Positions 16,365 through 26,239 of a stretch of 64,000 bases of DNA are shown piece after piece. The DNA is from Defluviimonas salinarum (lineage in GTDB: Bacteria > Pseudomonadota > Alphaproteobacteria > Rhodobacterales > Rhodobacteraceae), in contig NZ_JAPDOG010000009.1 of NCBI RefSeq assembly GCF_026013545.1, positions 62,001 through 126,000 on the forward strand. Direction: 5' to 3'. Each line of letters begins with the position of its first letter. The first letter of the stretch is position 1. The position numbers and the translations under genes were made by a program. Under the pieces are notes generated by a model that did no database searches, was not told where the DNA came from, and saw only the letters and a program-made list of their open reading frames with translations.

Positions 16365-17251
16365 GGGGGTATCCTGACGATCTTAGGGAGCATCTGAGGT
16401 CTGGCGCCACGACACTGTGCCGGGCCTTCGCGGTCACGCGGCGGGATGGGCTGGTTCTGGGATTCACCGATCACGATCGCGACCTGCATTTCGACGGAGT
16501 TGATTTTCGCGCGGATTCGGGCCTGACGGCGAAGGCGATCCAGCAAGCGACCGGCTTGTCAGTCGACAATACTGAAGCCTTCGGGGCTCTGCGGTCGGAT
16601 GCCATAACCGAACAGGACATCCTGGCCGGCCGCTACGACGGCGCGGAGGTACGGGGATGGTTGGTGAACTGGGTGGACGTTTCGGTCCGTGCGTTGCAAT
16701 TCCGCGGAACTCTGGGAGAGATCGTCCGTTCGGGAGGCGCGTTCACGGCAGAGCTACGCGGCTTGGCAGAGGAACTGAACCAGCCGCAGGGGTTCGTCTA
16801 TCATGCCCGGTGCTCGGCGATCCTCGGCGACAAGCGGTGCAAGTTCGACCTTGGCAGGGCTGGCTATTCCAGCCAGCGACCCGTCGAGGAGGCGGAGGAT
16901 GCGCGCGTCTTCCGTTTCGCGAGTTTCGCGGGCTTCGAGGACCGCTGGTTCGAAAAGGGGCGCTTCAAGGTACTGGACGGTCGCGCTAAAGGGCTGGTCG
17001 GCATCGTCAAGAACGACAGGCTGAAAGCCAATGGTGCACGCGAGGTTGAACTCTGGCAGTCGCTCGGCATGGTGCCCGAACCTGGCAACACCGTGCTGAT
17101 CGAGGCTGGGTGCGACCGGCAGGCCGACAGTTGTCGACTCAAGTTCGAAAATCTGAAGAATTTCAGAGGCTTTCCTGACATTCCGGGCGAGGACTGGCTT
17201 ATGTCCTACCCGGTCAAGGTAAGCGTCAACGATGGCGGGAGCCGGAGATGA
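16361..17251 (+). CDS. GTA gp13, baseplate hub (DUF2163) with Fe-S ligands
   Basis: A 296-residue DUF2163 hub protein. Four cysteines, Cys151, Cys160, Cys251 and Cys258 (in ARCSAILGDKRC and AGCDRQADSC), match the set that holds an iron-sulfur cluster in the Rhodobacter GTA hub and in lambda-type gpL. The start is GTG, overlapping the g12 stop (GTGA). The N-terminal part has the family signature FAVTRRDGLVLGFTDHDRD. The gene overlaps g14 by four bases. Confidence 0.93.
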   Translation: MRGYPDDLREHLRSGATTLCRAFAVTRRDGLVLGFTDHDRDLHFDGVDFRADSGLTAKAIQQATGLSVDNTEAFGALRSDAITEQDILAGRYDGAEVRGWLVNWVDVSVRALQFRGTLGEIVRSGGAFTAELRGLAEELNQPQGFVYHARCSAILGDKRCKFDLGRAGYSSQRPVEEAEDARVFRFASFAGFEDRWFEKGRFKVLDGRAKGLVGIVKNDRLKANGAREVELWQSLGMVPEPGNTVLIEAGCDRQADSCRLKFENLKNFRGFPDIPGEDWLMSYPVKVSVNDGGSRR

Positions 17252-17688
17252 CGGTCGAGACGGGCATGCGGGCAGTCGAGATCGCGCGCGAGTGGGTAGG
17301 TACACCCTATCGGCACCAGGCCTCGGTCCGTGGCGCCGGGGCCGATTGTCTCGGACTTTTGCGCGGGGTCTGGCGCGAACTCTTCGGCTCGGAGCCAGAG
17401 CCGGTGCCAGCCTATACATGGGACTGGTCGGAGCCCGAAGGGGCCGAACGTCTCTGGACGGCCGCGCGAAGGCACCTGCGCGAATGCGACATGGCGAGCG
17501 CTCCGGCGCCAGGCGAGGTCGTGCTTTTCAGGATGCGTGACGGGTCTGTCGCAAAGCATCTCGGGATTATTGCCGAGGCCGGCGACGCGGCGACATTCAT
17601 TCACGCTTACACCGGGCACGGCGTGTTCGAGAGCCCGCTTTCGGCACCCTGGCTTCGCCGCGTCGTGGCGAGGTTCGAATTTCCCTGA
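17248..17688 (+). CDS. GTA gp14, NlpC/P60-type cell-wall peptidase
   Basis: A 146-residue cysteine peptidase expected to open peptidoglycan during DNA delivery. Cys34 is in GADCLGLL and His104 in VAKHLGII, with the fold's start signature AREWVGTPYRHQA. It lies between the hub and the large host-interaction protein, as in other GTA clusters. The ATGA overlap with g13 supports coupled translation. Confidence 0.94.
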   Translation: MTVETGMRAVEIAREWVGTPYRHQASVRGAGADCLGLLRGVWRELFGSEPEPVPAYTWDWSEPEGAERLWTAARRHLRECDMASAPAPGEVVLFRMRDGSVAKHLGIIAEAGDAATFIHAYTGHGVFESPLSAPWLRRVVARFEFP

Positions 17689-17700
17689 AGGAGGATCGGA

Positions 17701-20700
17701 ATGGCGACCATATTGCTTTCGGCCGCCGGGGCCGCGATCGGTTCGGGATTTGGCGGGTCGGTACTGGGGCTATCCGGCGCCGTCATCGGGCGTGCGGTCG
17801 GTGCGGTGGTTGGCAACTTCATAGACCAGCGCCTGCTGGGAACGGGATCGCAGGCGGTCGAAACCGGCCGGGTCGACCGTTTCCGTCTTACCGGTGCAAG
17901 CGAGGGCGCTCCGATCGGTCAGCTCTGGGGCCGGATGCGGGTGTCGGGCCAAGTGATCTGGGCGTCGCGCTTTCACGAGCGCGCGGCAGCGTCGGGCGGC
18001 GGAGGCGGCAAAGGCACTCCTCGGCCCGCAGCGCCGGAGGTTACGGAGTACTCGTACACGGTGAGCCTTGCCGTGGCGCTCTGTGAAGGAAAGATCACGC
18101 GCGTGGGCCGGGTCTGGGCCGACGGTGTCGAGATCTCCCGAGATGACGTGAACATGCGGGTCTATGCCGGTGGCGAGAACCAGCTGCCCGATCCGAAGAT
18201 AGAAGCGATCGAGGGTGCCGGGCGGGTTCCGGCGTACCGAGGGACGGCCTATGTGGTCTTCGAGGAACTCGAGCTGGGGCAGTTCGGCAATCGAGTGCCG
18301 CAGTTCAGCTTCGAAGTCCTGCGTCCGGCACAGGGGCCCGGAATCGACAAGGTGACGGATCTTACGCGGGGTATCAGCGGCGTTGCGATGATCCCTGGCA
18401 CCGGCGAGTATGCGCTGGCGACAACCCCTGTCCACTACGCGACCGGGGTCGGGAAGAACGTCTCGGCCAACATCCACACACCCACAGGCAAGACGGACAT
18501 GGCAGTGTCCCTCGACATGCTGCGCGAAGAGCTGCCGGGCTGCGGTTCGGTTTCGCTGGTCGTGTCTTGGTTCGGGAGCGATCTGCGCTGCGGCCAGTGT
18601 CGCGTGAAGCCGAAGGTCGAGGACAATCGTTTTAACGGGGTCGGAATGCCGTGGCGCGCGGCTGGCATCTCGCGGTCGAGCGCCGAGGAGGTGATCCGAG
18701 GCAATGATCGGCCGGTCTATGGCGGCACTCCGGCCGATGTTTCGGTCGTGGAGGCCGTCGCGGCGCTGCGGGAGCAGGGCAAGGCGGTTGTCTTCTACCC
18801 GTTCATCTTGATGGAGCAGATGGCCGGAAACAGCCTGCCGGATCCCTGGAGCGGAGCGTCGGGTCAGCCCGTACTTCCCTGGCGCGGGCGGATTACGCTG
18901 TCGATCGCTCCGGGGCGGGCCGGGAGCCCGGACCGGACTGCGGCTGCCGCCGCCGAGGTTTCGGAGTTCTTCGGAACGACGCAGATCGAAGATTTTTCGG
19001 TGGTCGGTACGACCGTCACCTACACCGGCCCGGAAGAGTGGTCCTACCGGCGTTTCATCCTACACTACGCGCATCTTTGCGCGGCGGCAGGTGGAGTGAC
19101 GGCGTTTTGTATCGGGTCGGAGATGCGCGGCCTCACGCAGATCCGCGGCGCGGGGGACAGCTTTCCGGCGGTCACCGCCCTCAGGGCGCTTGCTGCCGAC
19201 GTCCGCTCGATCCTCGGGCCATCCGTGATGATCGGATATGCCGCAGACTGGTCCGAATACTTCGGTTATCAGGACGGAACCGGCGATCTCTTCTACCACC
19301 TCGATCCCCTGTGGGCTGATGCGAACATCGATTTCGTCGGGATCGACAATTACATGCCGTTGGCTGACTGGCGCGACGGCCATGATCACGCCGATGCGCA
19401 TTGGGGGTCGATCTACAACCTCGACTACCTGAAGGCCAACATCGCCGGGGGGGAGGGCTACGATTGGTACTATGCCAGCAAGGCCCATCGCGACGCGCAG
19501 ATCCGCACGCCGATTACCGACGGCGCCTATGGTGATCACTGGATATGGCGCTACAAGGATATTCGCAGGTGGTGGGAGAACCCGCATCACAACCGGATCG
19601 GGGGGGCAAAATCACTCACGCCGAGCCCGTGGGTGCCGCAGTCGAAACCGATCTGGTTTACCGAATTTGGCTGCGCGGCCATTGAGAAGGGCGCCAACGA
19701 GCCCAACAAGTTCCTCGATCCGAAGTCCTCGGAATCGGTCCTGCCTGCCTATTCGAACGAGCGCCGCGACGACTTGATGCAGATGCAATACCTGCGCGCG
19801 ATGATCGACTATTGGAACGATCCGGCGAACAACCCGATTTCCGAGGAATATCTGGAGCCTATGATCGACATGAGGCGGGCTCACGCGTGGGCTTGGGATG
19901 CGCGTCCGTTTCCGCAGTTTCCGGCGCTTGAGAACATCTGGTCTGACGGGGACAATTATGCGCGCGGTCACTGGATCACGGGACGCGCCTCGGCCCAGCC
20001 GCTCTCCAGCGTCGTCGGGGAGATCTGCGCGCGATCGGGGCTTGCGTCCGTCGACGTCTCCGGGCTCTACGGTCTGGTCCGAGGCTACCAAGTGGCGGAT
20101 GTTGGAAGCGGCCGGGCGGCGCTGCAACCTTTGATGCTCAGCTATGGGTTCGACGCGCTTGAACGGGGCGGAGTTCTCACGTTCCGCATGCGCGATGGCT
20201 TGGCGGACGCTGTGATCGGCGCCGACCAGCTGGCCGTCGGCGGCGACACCAACGGGTGGGTCGAGACATCTCGCGCCACAGAGGTCGAAATCGCGGGCCG
20301 GGTTCGGCTGAACTATGTCGAGGCGGACGGCGACTACGAGGCACGAGCCGTCGAGGCGATCTTTCCTGACGAGGAGGCGCGCACGACGACGCAGTCGGAC
20401 GTCGCGCTTGCTCTGACGCGGTCGGAGGGGCAGGGGATCGTCGAGCGCTGGATGAGCGAGGCTCGGGTCGCGCGTGATGGCGCGCGGCTCGCGCTTCCAC
20501 CATCTCTCGGCCATCTCGGCGCGGGTGACGTCATCTCGCTGGACGGTGGCGGGCTGTACCGGATCGACAGGGTCGAACAGGCGGGGAAAATTGAGGTCGA
20601 GGCCGTCCGGGTGGAGCCGGCCGTCTATCAGCCGTCAGACGAAGCGGAGGAACGCGTGACGCCGCGCGCCTTTGCCGCGCCCGTGCCTGTCTTTGCTCTG

Positions 20701-21615
20701 TTCATGGACCTGCCACTGATGAGCGTTCAGGAAGCGCCGCATCGGCCCCATGTCGCGGTCACAGCCTCGCCCTGGCCGGAGGCGGCGCTCTACGCGTCAG
20801 ACAGCGATTCTGGGTACCAGCTCAATCTTCTCATCAAGGCTGCGTCGGTGATCGGTCAGACCGAAAACGTCCTGTATCGGGCACAGCCCGGGCAGTGGGA
20901 CCGGGGGGTGCCGTTGAGGGTGAAGGTGAGCGGCGGAACGCTCAACTCCGTCAGTCCGAGCCAGATTCTCAATGGGGCGAACGTGATGGCGATCGGAGAC
21001 GGAGCCTCTGCGAACTGGGAGCTCTTCCAGTTCGCGGAGGCCGCGCTGATCGCAAAGGACACCTACGACCTGTCGATGCGTCTTCGTGGGCAGGCGGGTA
21101 GCGATGCGATAGCGCCCGACGCGTGGCCGCCGGGAAGCTATGTCGTTCTGATGAACGGGGTTCCGCAGCAGATCAAGCTCTCCGTGGCGGAGCGTGATCT
21201 GGCCCGGCACTACCGGATCGGCCCAGCGAAGCGCGGCTATGGCGATCCGTCCTATGTCCACCGGGTTGAAGCTTTCACCGGAATCGGGCTTCGCCCGCTG
21301 TCCCCTGTTCATCTTAGAGCACAACGGAACTCTCTGAGCGATCTGGACATCGGTTGGATCCGTCGGACGCGTATCGACGGGGACAGCTGGTCTGGTTTCG
21401 ATGTGCCGTTGGGCGAGGCGCTGGAGATCTACGAGCTTCGCATCGTGCAGGGTGCAGCCACCCGGCGCACCGTGACACTTGCCCAGCCCAGCTGGACCTA
21501 CCCGGCCGGTCTACAAGCCCTCGACGGGGTCAACGCTCCGTTCGAAATCCATGTCGCCCAGTTGTCCGACCAGTTCGGAGCGGGCCCCTTCACGAGGATC
21601 AGCGTCGATGTTTAA
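17701..21615 (+). CDS. GTA gp15, large tail/host-interaction protein
   Basis: A 1304-residue baseplate protein that contacts the recipient cell. The start is a Gly/Ala-rich helical segment (residues about 5-40). The GTA TIM-barrel-like domain spans about residues 430-710 (LHYAHLCAAAGGVTAFCIGS; KPIWFTEFGCAA near 650). A phage-tail_3-type region follows at about 770-930, then beta-rich C-terminal parts. The TIM barrel resembles glycoside hydrolases and may act on surface sugars. GGAGG upstream fixes the start. The last 8 bases overlap the fibre gene. Confidence 0.95.
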   Translation: MATILLSAAGAAIGSGFGGSVLGLSGAVIGRAVGAVVGNFIDQRLLGTGSQAVETGRVDRFRLTGASEGAPIGQLWGRMRVSGQVIWASRFHERAAASGGGGGKGTPRPAAPEVTEYSYTVSLAVALCEGKITRVGRVWADGVEISRDDVNMRVYAGGENQLPDPKIEAIEGAGRVPAYRGTAYVVFEELELGQFGNRVPQFSFEVLRPAQGPGIDKVTDLTRGISGVAMIPGTGEYALATTPVHYATGVGKNVSANIHTPTGKTDMAVSLDMLREELPGCGSVSLVVSWFGSDLRCGQCRVKPKVEDNRFNGVGMPWRAAGISRSSAEEVIRGNDRPVYGGTPADVSVVEAVAALREQGKAVVFYPFILMEQMAGNSLPDPWSGASGQPVLPWRGRITLSIAPGRAGSPDRTAAAAAEVSEFFGTTQIEDFSVVGTTVTYTGPEEWSYRRFILHYAHLCAAAGGVTAFCIGSEMRGLTQIRGAGDSFPAVTALRALAADVRSILGPSVMIGYAADWSEYFGYQDGTGDLFYHLDPLWADANIDFVGIDNYMPLADWRDGHDHADAHWGSIYNLDYLKANIAGGEGYDWYYASKAHRDAQIRTPITDGAYGDHWIWRYKDIRRWWENPHHNRIGGAKSLTPSPWVPQSKPIWFTEFGCAAIEKGANEPNKFLDPKSSESVLPAYSNERRDDLMQMQYLRAMIDYWNDPANNPISEEYLEPMIDMRRAHAWAWDARPFPQFPALENIWSDGDNYARGHWITGRASAQPLSSVVGEICARSGLASVDVSGLYGLVRGYQVADVGSGRAALQPLMLSYGFDALERGGVLTFRMRDGLADAVIGADQLAVGGDTNGWVETSRATEVEIAGRVRLNYVEADGDYEARAVEAIFPDEEARTTTQSDVALALTRSEGQGIVERWMSEARVARDGARLALPPSLGHLGAGDVISLDGGGLYRIDRVEQAGKIEVEAVRVEPAVYQPSDEAEERVTPRAFAAPVPVFALFMDLPLMSVQEAPHRPHVAVTASPWPEAALYASDSDSGYQLNLLIKAASVIGQTENVLYRAQPGQWDRGVPLRVKVSGGTLNSVSPSQILNGANVMAIGDGASANWELFQFAEAALIAKDTYDLSMRLRGQAGSDAIAPDAWPPGSYVVLMNGVPQQIKLSVAERDLARHYRIGPAKRGYGDPSYVHRVEAFTGIGLRPLSPVHLRAQRNSLSDLDIGWIRRTRIDGDSWSGFDVPLGEALEIYELRIVQGAATRRTVTLAQPSWTYPAGLQALDGVNAPFEIHVAQLSDQFGAGPFTRISVDV

Positions 21616-22318
21616 CACGAACCAGCTTGGTTTGCCGCTTCTTCAGCCCGCACAGGCTCAGAAGCACGTGACGATGAATGAGGCGCTTACCCGGCTCGAC
21701 GGCCTCGTCTCGTTGACCCTGGTCTCGCGCAGCGTAACGATCCCGCCCGCGATCGTTGTCGATGGCGCGTGCTACGGTGTGCCTGTCGGTGCAGTGAACG
21801 AGTGGTCGGGTCAGGACGGAAATGTGGCGATTGGTACGAACGGTGGGTGGGAGTTCGCCGAACCTCGACGGGGCTGGCGGACGGTGATCCTTGACGAGGG
21901 TGCGCAGGCGCTACATGACGGCTCTGGGTGGCGCGCCGGGATGATGACGCTGTCGCCCTCAAATGCCGGCTTGAGCTTCGCCGTGGCGGAGACAGACCAC
22001 GTGATTACGGCCGGTTCGGTCTCGACGACGTCGGCGATAATCCCGCCCAATTCCGTGGTAGTCGGTGCGACGGCGCAGGTGATTGCAGCGGTCACGGGAT
22101 CTCTCACGAGTTGGTCTCTCGGCAATCCCGGAGCAGCCGGGCGCTACGGGTCGGGGCTGAGCCTCAGTGTGGGTTCTTGGGCGCGGGGGGTTCTGGGGCA
22201 GCCAACAGCGTTCTACGCGCCCGAGGTAATGCAACTCGATGCGGCGGGAGGCACGTTCTCCGGCGGAAAGGTCCGCATCGCGGTCCACTACATGGAAATC
22301 GCCGTTCCGAACTTGTGA
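21608..22318 (+). CDS. DUF2793 tail-fibre-like protein of the GTA
   Basis: A 236-residue protein with an N-terminal DUF2793 domain (LGLPLLQPAQAQKHVTMNEA, then DGACYGVPVGAVNEWSGQDG) and a beta-rich C-terminal half ending YMEIAVPNL. DUF2793 proteins are linked to GTA tail fibres. The start overlaps the g15 stop by eight bases in another frame, so it is probably co-translated as the last structural gene here. Confidence 0.85.
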   Translation: MFNTNQLGLPLLQPAQAQKHVTMNEALTRLDGLVSLTLVSRSVTIPPAIVVDGACYGVPVGAVNEWSGQDGNVAIGTNGGWEFAEPRRGWRTVILDEGAQALHDGSGWRAGMMTLSPSNAGLSFAVAETDHVITAGSVSTTSAIIPPNSVVVGATAQVIAAVTGSLTSWSLGNPGAAGRYGSGLSLSVGSWARGVLGQPTAFYAPEVMQLDAAGGTFSGGKVRIAVHYMEIAVPNL

Positions 22319-22321
22319 CCC

Positions 22322-22615
22322 GTGCGCACTTTGACCCATGGCGACGTGGCCGCGGCCGCGCGTGCGGTATTGCACTTACCCAGAGAAGAATGGCCCGGGG
22401 CGGTATGGCGATTCCTCGAGTGCGCCCATGCGGCGGATCTGTTCCGCAAGCGCCATGGACGCAACCATCCGCTCTGGGGAAACGGCAGCCTCTCGGCCGC
22501 GACGCCGCCCAATGCGCGACTCGCACCTGAACCGTTCCTTTCCGAACTTCGATATCTGGAAGCGATGGCGTCCGTGTTCGATGTGCTACTCGACTGGCGT
22601 CGTCGCGAAGTGTGA
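22322..22615 (+). CDS. Small protein of unknown function after the GTA cluster
   Basis: A 97-residue basic protein beginning MRTLTHGDVAAAARAVL from a GTG three bases after the fibre gene stop. It contains ECAHAADLFRKRHGRNHP and ends in a helix with VFDVLLDWRRREV. No signal peptide or membrane segment is seen and I do not recognise the family. No Shine-Dalgarno sequence precedes the GTG, so it may depend on translation of the upstream gene. The close spacing suggests it is transcribed with the GTA genes; a role there is inference. Confidence 0.6.
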   Translation: MRTLTHGDVAAAARAVLHLPREEWPGAVWRFLECAHAADLFRKRHGRNHPLWGNGSLSAATPPNARLAPEPFLSELRYLEAMASVFDVLLDWRRREV

Positions 22616-22641
22616 TCCACGCCTGGCGCTGCCTCTTCCAG

Positions 22642-22670
22642 TTTCACGCACCGATCCTATCTGCTATATG
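22642..22670 (+). promoter_or_regulatory. Promoter candidate for cysE
   Basis: TTTCAC (22642-22647) and TATATG (22665-22670) with a 17-base spacer stand 26 bases before the cysE start. It would separate cysE expression from the GTA operon. Confidence 0.45.
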
Positions 22671-22696
22671 TTGACTGGAAATCGGAGGAAGCTGTC

Positions 22697-23506
22697 ATGG
22701 CCGAAACAAAACCGAAAGTTGCGCAGGTTGATCCGGTCTGGTCGCATATCTGCGAGGAGGCGCGAGCGGCAGTCCGCGACGAACCGCTCCTCGGCGGATT
22801 CATTCATTCAGGTCTTCTGCACCACGCCACCCTGGAGCGGGCGCTCGCGTACAGGTTCTCGCTCAAGCTCGCCTCGGGCGAGATGAGCGAGCAGATACTG
22901 CGCGAGATTGCCGACGAAGCTTATGCTGACGATCCGGAAATCGGCCAATCGGCGCGGGCCGATATTGTCGCGGTCTATGACCGTGACCCGGCATGCCATC
23001 GCTTCATGCAACCGATGCTTTTTTTCAAGGGTTTTCAGGCCGTCCAAGCCTACCGGATAGGTCATTGGCTCTGGACGAACGGTCGGCGCGATGTTGCGTA
23101 TTTCGTCCAGATGCGCGTGAGCGAGGTCTTTGGCGTCGATATTCACCCGAATGCCCTTATCGGTAAGGGGATCATGATCGATCACGCTCACTCGATCGTC
23201 ATTGGTGAGACGGCGGTTGTAGGCGACAATGTGTCGATGCTGCATTCGGTCACACTTGGCGGAACCGGAAAGGAGGACGGCGACCGGCATCCGAAGATCG
23301 GCAATGGCGTCCTGATAGGTGCGGGCGCCAAGATCCTTGGCAATATCCGTATCGGCGACTGCTCGCGCATTGCGGCCGGATCGGTGGTTCTACACGAAGT
23401 CCCGAGAAACACCACGGTTGCCGGTGTCCCCGCAAAGGTGATCGGCGAGGCCGGCTGCGCCCAGCCTGCTCTGACGATGGATCAGGTCATCGACGACGGC
23501 GTCTGA
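22697..23506 (+). CDS. cysE: Serine O-acetyltransferase
   Basis: A 269-residue enzyme that acetylates L-serine with acetyl-CoA, the first step of cysteine synthesis. An N-terminal helical domain is followed by a left-handed hexapeptide-repeat helix (about residues 150-240) with the catalytic region MIDHAHSIVIGETAVVGDN and SVTLGGTGKEDGDRHP. GGAGGAAG stands before the ATG. cysE directly behind the GTA cluster is the classic Rhodobacter arrangement. A strong terminator follows. Confidence 0.96.
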   Translation: MAETKPKVAQVDPVWSHICEEARAAVRDEPLLGGFIHSGLLHHATLERALAYRFSLKLASGEMSEQILREIADEAYADDPEIGQSARADIVAVYDRDPACHRFMQPMLFFKGFQAVQAYRIGHWLWTNGRRDVAYFVQMRVSEVFGVDIHPNALIGKGIMIDHAHSIVIGETAVVGDNVSMLHSVTLGGTGKEDGDRHPKIGNGVLIGAGAKILGNIRIGDCSRIAAGSVVLHEVPRNTTVAGVPAKVIGEAGCAQPALTMDQVIDDGV

Positions 23507-23527
23507 AGGCATCCGGACGACGGCAAA

Positions 23528-23557
23528 GGCCGGGGCGCAGGGCCCCGGCCTCTTTTT
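23528..23557 (+). terminator. Intrinsic terminator after cysE
   Basis: A 9-bp stem GGCCGGGGC/GCCCCGGCC (23528-23536 with 23542-23550) is followed by TCTTTTT. It ends where the convergent pdhC stop codon begins. Confidence 0.85.
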
Positions 23558-24852
23558 CAAGCAAGCATCGCCATCGGATTTTCGAGGTTCTCGATAATAG
23601 CCTTGAGAAGCTCAGCGCCGAGTGCGCCGTCGATTACCCGGTGATCGACCGAAAGCGTCATCGACATCACAGTGGCCACGCCAATTTCGCCGTCGGCTTT
23701 CACAACCGGCTTCTTGACGCCGGCCCCCACGGCAAGGATTGCGCCGTGCGGTGGATTAATGACCGCGTCGAAGTTGTCGATACCGAACATGCCGAGGTTG
23801 GAGATCGCGAAGCTGCCGCCCTGGTATTCATGCGGTGCGAGCTTGCGAGAGCGGGCTCTGCCGGCGAGGTCTTTCATCTCGGACGACAGCGCGGAAAGCG
23901 ACTTTTGGTGCGCATCCTTTAGCACCGGAGTGAACAGCCCGCCGTCGATCGCGACGGCGACAGCAACGTCCGAAGGCTTGAGTTTCAGGATCCGGTCACC
24001 GGCCCAAACCGCGTTGGCATCGGGCACCGCCTGCAACGCGTTGGCGCACGCCTTGATGATGAAGTCGTTGACGGAAAGCTTGACGCCCCTGCTTTCGAGC
24101 TGCGCGTTGAGCTGACCGCGAAACTTCATCAGCGCATCGAGTTGCACGTCGCGGCGAAGATAGAAGTGCGGGATCGTCTGCTTGGCTTCGGTAAGCCGGG
24201 CAGCGATGGTCTTCCGCATCCCGTCGAGCGGCATCTCCTCGTAATCGCGGCCCTCGTACAGCTTCGCAACGCTCGCCGCCGACGGCCCTGCGGGCATTGC
24301 CGCCGGTGCGGATGCGGCTGTCGCTGGGGTTTGCACCGCTGCGGTCGGCGTCTTGGTGGCCGGCGAGGACGAAGCGGCCTCGACATCAGCCTTCACAACG
24401 CGCCCGTGCGGGCCAGAGCCGGTCAGCGCCGAGAGGTCGATGCCCTTCTCTTTTGCCAGACGCCGCGCGAGCGGCGAAGCAAGGACGCGTGCGCCGCCCG
24501 ACACCGCCGCGGCCGGAGCCGCCGCAGTTGGCGTCGCAGGCGCTGCCGGAGCAGCGGCCGGCGCAGCCGCCGGCGCCGCCTTGGCGGCAGGAGCCGCATC
24601 GGCGCTCTCGCCTTCCTCGACCAGGACCGCAATGGGCGTGTTCACTTTCACGCCCGACGTGCCTTCCGCGACCAAGAGCCTGCCGACGATGCCTTCGTCG
24701 ACCGCTTCGAACTCCATCGTGGCCTTGTCGGTTTCGATCTCGGCCAGGATATCGCCGGACGACACGGTGTCGCCCTCCTTCACGAGCCATTTGGCGAGCG
24801 TGCCCTCCTCCATCGTCGGAGACAGCGCCGGCATCAGGATTTCGGTTGCCAT
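23557..24852 (-). CDS. pdhC: Pyruvate dehydrogenase E2, dihydrolipoyl acetyltransferase
   Basis: A 431-residue E2 core that passes acetyl groups from lipoate to CoA. One lipoyl domain has Lys43 in ETDKATMEF. An Ala/Pro linker (about 80-130) leads to the E3-binding domain ([19 protein letters not shown]), a second linker, and the catalytic domain ending with His404 and Asp408 in DHRVIDG. The lipoyl domain is almost identical to that in pdhB. AAGGAGG precedes the ATG, twelve bases after pdhB. Confidence 0.96.
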   Translation of the reverse strand: MATEILMPALSPTMEEGTLAKWLVKEGDTVSSGDILAEIETDKATMEFEAVDEGIVGRLLVAEGTSGVKVNTPIAVLVEEGESADAAPAAKAAPAAAPAAAPAAPATPTAAAPAAAVSGGARVLASPLARRLAKEKGIDLSALTGSGPHGRVVKADVEAASSSPATKTPTAAVQTPATAASAPAAMPAGPSAASVAKLYEGRDYEEMPLDGMRKTIAARLTEAKQTIPHFYLRRDVQLDALMKFRGQLNAQLESRGVKLSVNDFIIKACANALQAVPDANAVWAGDRILKLKPSDVAVAVAIDGGLFTPVLKDAHQKSLSALSSEMKDLAGRARSRKLAPHEYQGGSFAISNLGMFGIDNFDAVINPPHGAILAVGAGVKKPVVKADGEIGVATVMSMTLSVDHRVIDGALGAELLKAIIENLENPMAMLA

Positions 24853-24864
24853 GTGTTTGCCTCC

Positions 24865-26226
24865 TTACCGATAGGTGACTTGCTTCACCGCCGCCACAAC
24901 CTCATCCGAGGTCACGAGCGCCAGCTTTTCGAGGTTGGCCGCATACGGCATCGGCACGTCCTTGCCGGTGCAGTTGATGACGGGCGCGTCGAGGTAGTCG
25001 AAGGCCTCTTGCATCAGGACCGCCGAGATGTGGTTGCCGATCGAACAGACCGGCCAGCCTTCCTCGACCGTCACGCACCGGTTGGTCTTCATTACCGATT
25101 TGATCACGGTTGCCGTGTCGATGGGCCGGAGCGTTCTGAGGTCGATGACTTCGGCGCTGATCCCCTCCGCCGCGAGCTTGTCGGCGGCTTCGAGCGTGTG
25201 GCTCATGCCAATCCCGAACGACACAAGCGTCACGTCCGTCCCCTCGCGCCAGACCTTCGCCTTGCCGAAGGGAATCGTGAAGTCTTCGAGATCAGGCACT
25301 TCGAACGAGCGGCCATAAAGGATCTCGTTCTCGAGGAAGATCACGGGGTTCGCATCCCGGATTGCGGTCTTGAGCAGACCCTTGGCGTCAGCCGCCGAGT
25401 AGGGTTGCACGACCTTGAGACCCGGAATTTGCGCATACCATGCCGCGTAATCCTGACTGTGCTGCGCGGCCACGCGGGCGGCGGCACCGTTCGGACCGCG
25501 GAAGACGATCGGGCAACCCATCTGGCCGCCCGACATGTAGAGGGTCTTCGCCGCCGAGTTGATGATGTGGTCGATCGCCTGCATGGCGAAGTTGAAGGTC
25601 ATGAACTCGACGATCGGACGAAGCCCGCCGAAGGCAGAACCCACGGCGATGCCGGCGAAGCCATGCTCGGTGATCGGCGTGTCGATCACGCGCTTTGATC
25701 CGAACCGGTCGAGCAGGCCCTGGCTGATCTTATACGCGCCCTGATACTCGCCGACCTCCTCGCCCATGAGATAGACGTCGGCATCGCGCGTCATCTCTTC
25801 TTCCATCGCCTCGCGCAATGCCTCGCGCACCGTCATCGTCTTCATCGCCGTGCCTTCCGGCCAGTCGGGAGACGCGTCGACCACGGGCGCCGCGGGAGCC
25901 GCGGTTGCAACGGCCGGCGCCGGGGCAGGGGCTTCGGCGGCCGGCGCAGCGGCTGCGGCGGAAGGCGCGGCATCGGCGCTCTCGCCTTCCTCGACGAGAA
26001 CCGCGATCGGCGTGTTGACCTTCACGCCCTCGGTCCCCTCGGCAACAAGGATCCTGCCGACGATACCCTCGTCGACGGCCTCGAACTCCATTGTCGCCTT
26101 GTCGGTCTCGATCTCGGCGAGGATCTGACCGGACGACACCGTGTCGCCCTCCTTCACCAGCCACTTGGCGAGTTTGCCTTCCTCCATCGTCGGGGAAAGC
26201 GCCGGCATCAGAATTTCGGTAGCCAT
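24865..26226 (-). CDS. pdhB: Pyruvate dehydrogenase E1 beta with fused lipoyl domain
   Basis: A 453-residue E1 beta subunit. The first ~80 residues are a lipoyl domain (Lys43 in ETDKATMEF), then an Ala/Pro-rich linker, then the transketolase-type domain from about residue 125 ([46 protein letters not shown]). This fusion is the alphaproteobacterial form of the complex, so E1 itself carries a lipoyl arm. It lies between pdhA and pdhC in one operon with gaps of 12-13 bases. Confidence 0.96.
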   Translation of the reverse strand: MATEILMPALSPTMEEGKLAKWLVKEGDTVSSGQILAEIETDKATMEFEAVDEGIVGRILVAEGTEGVKVNTPIAVLVEEGESADAAPSAAAAAPAAEAPAPAPAVATAAPAAPVVDASPDWPEGTAMKTMTVREALREAMEEEMTRDADVYLMGEEVGEYQGAYKISQGLLDRFGSKRVIDTPITEHGFAGIAVGSAFGGLRPIVEFMTFNFAMQAIDHIINSAAKTLYMSGGQMGCPIVFRGPNGAAARVAAQHSQDYAAWYAQIPGLKVVQPYSAADAKGLLKTAIRDANPVIFLENEILYGRSFEVPDLEDFTIPFGKAKVWREGTDVTLVSFGIGMSHTLEAADKLAAEGISAEVIDLRTLRPIDTATVIKSVMKTNRCVTVEEGWPVCSIGNHISAVLMQEAFDYLDAPVINCTGKDVPMPYAANLEKLALVTSDEVVAAVKQVTYR

Positions 26227-26239
26227 ATGCGTGTCCCCC

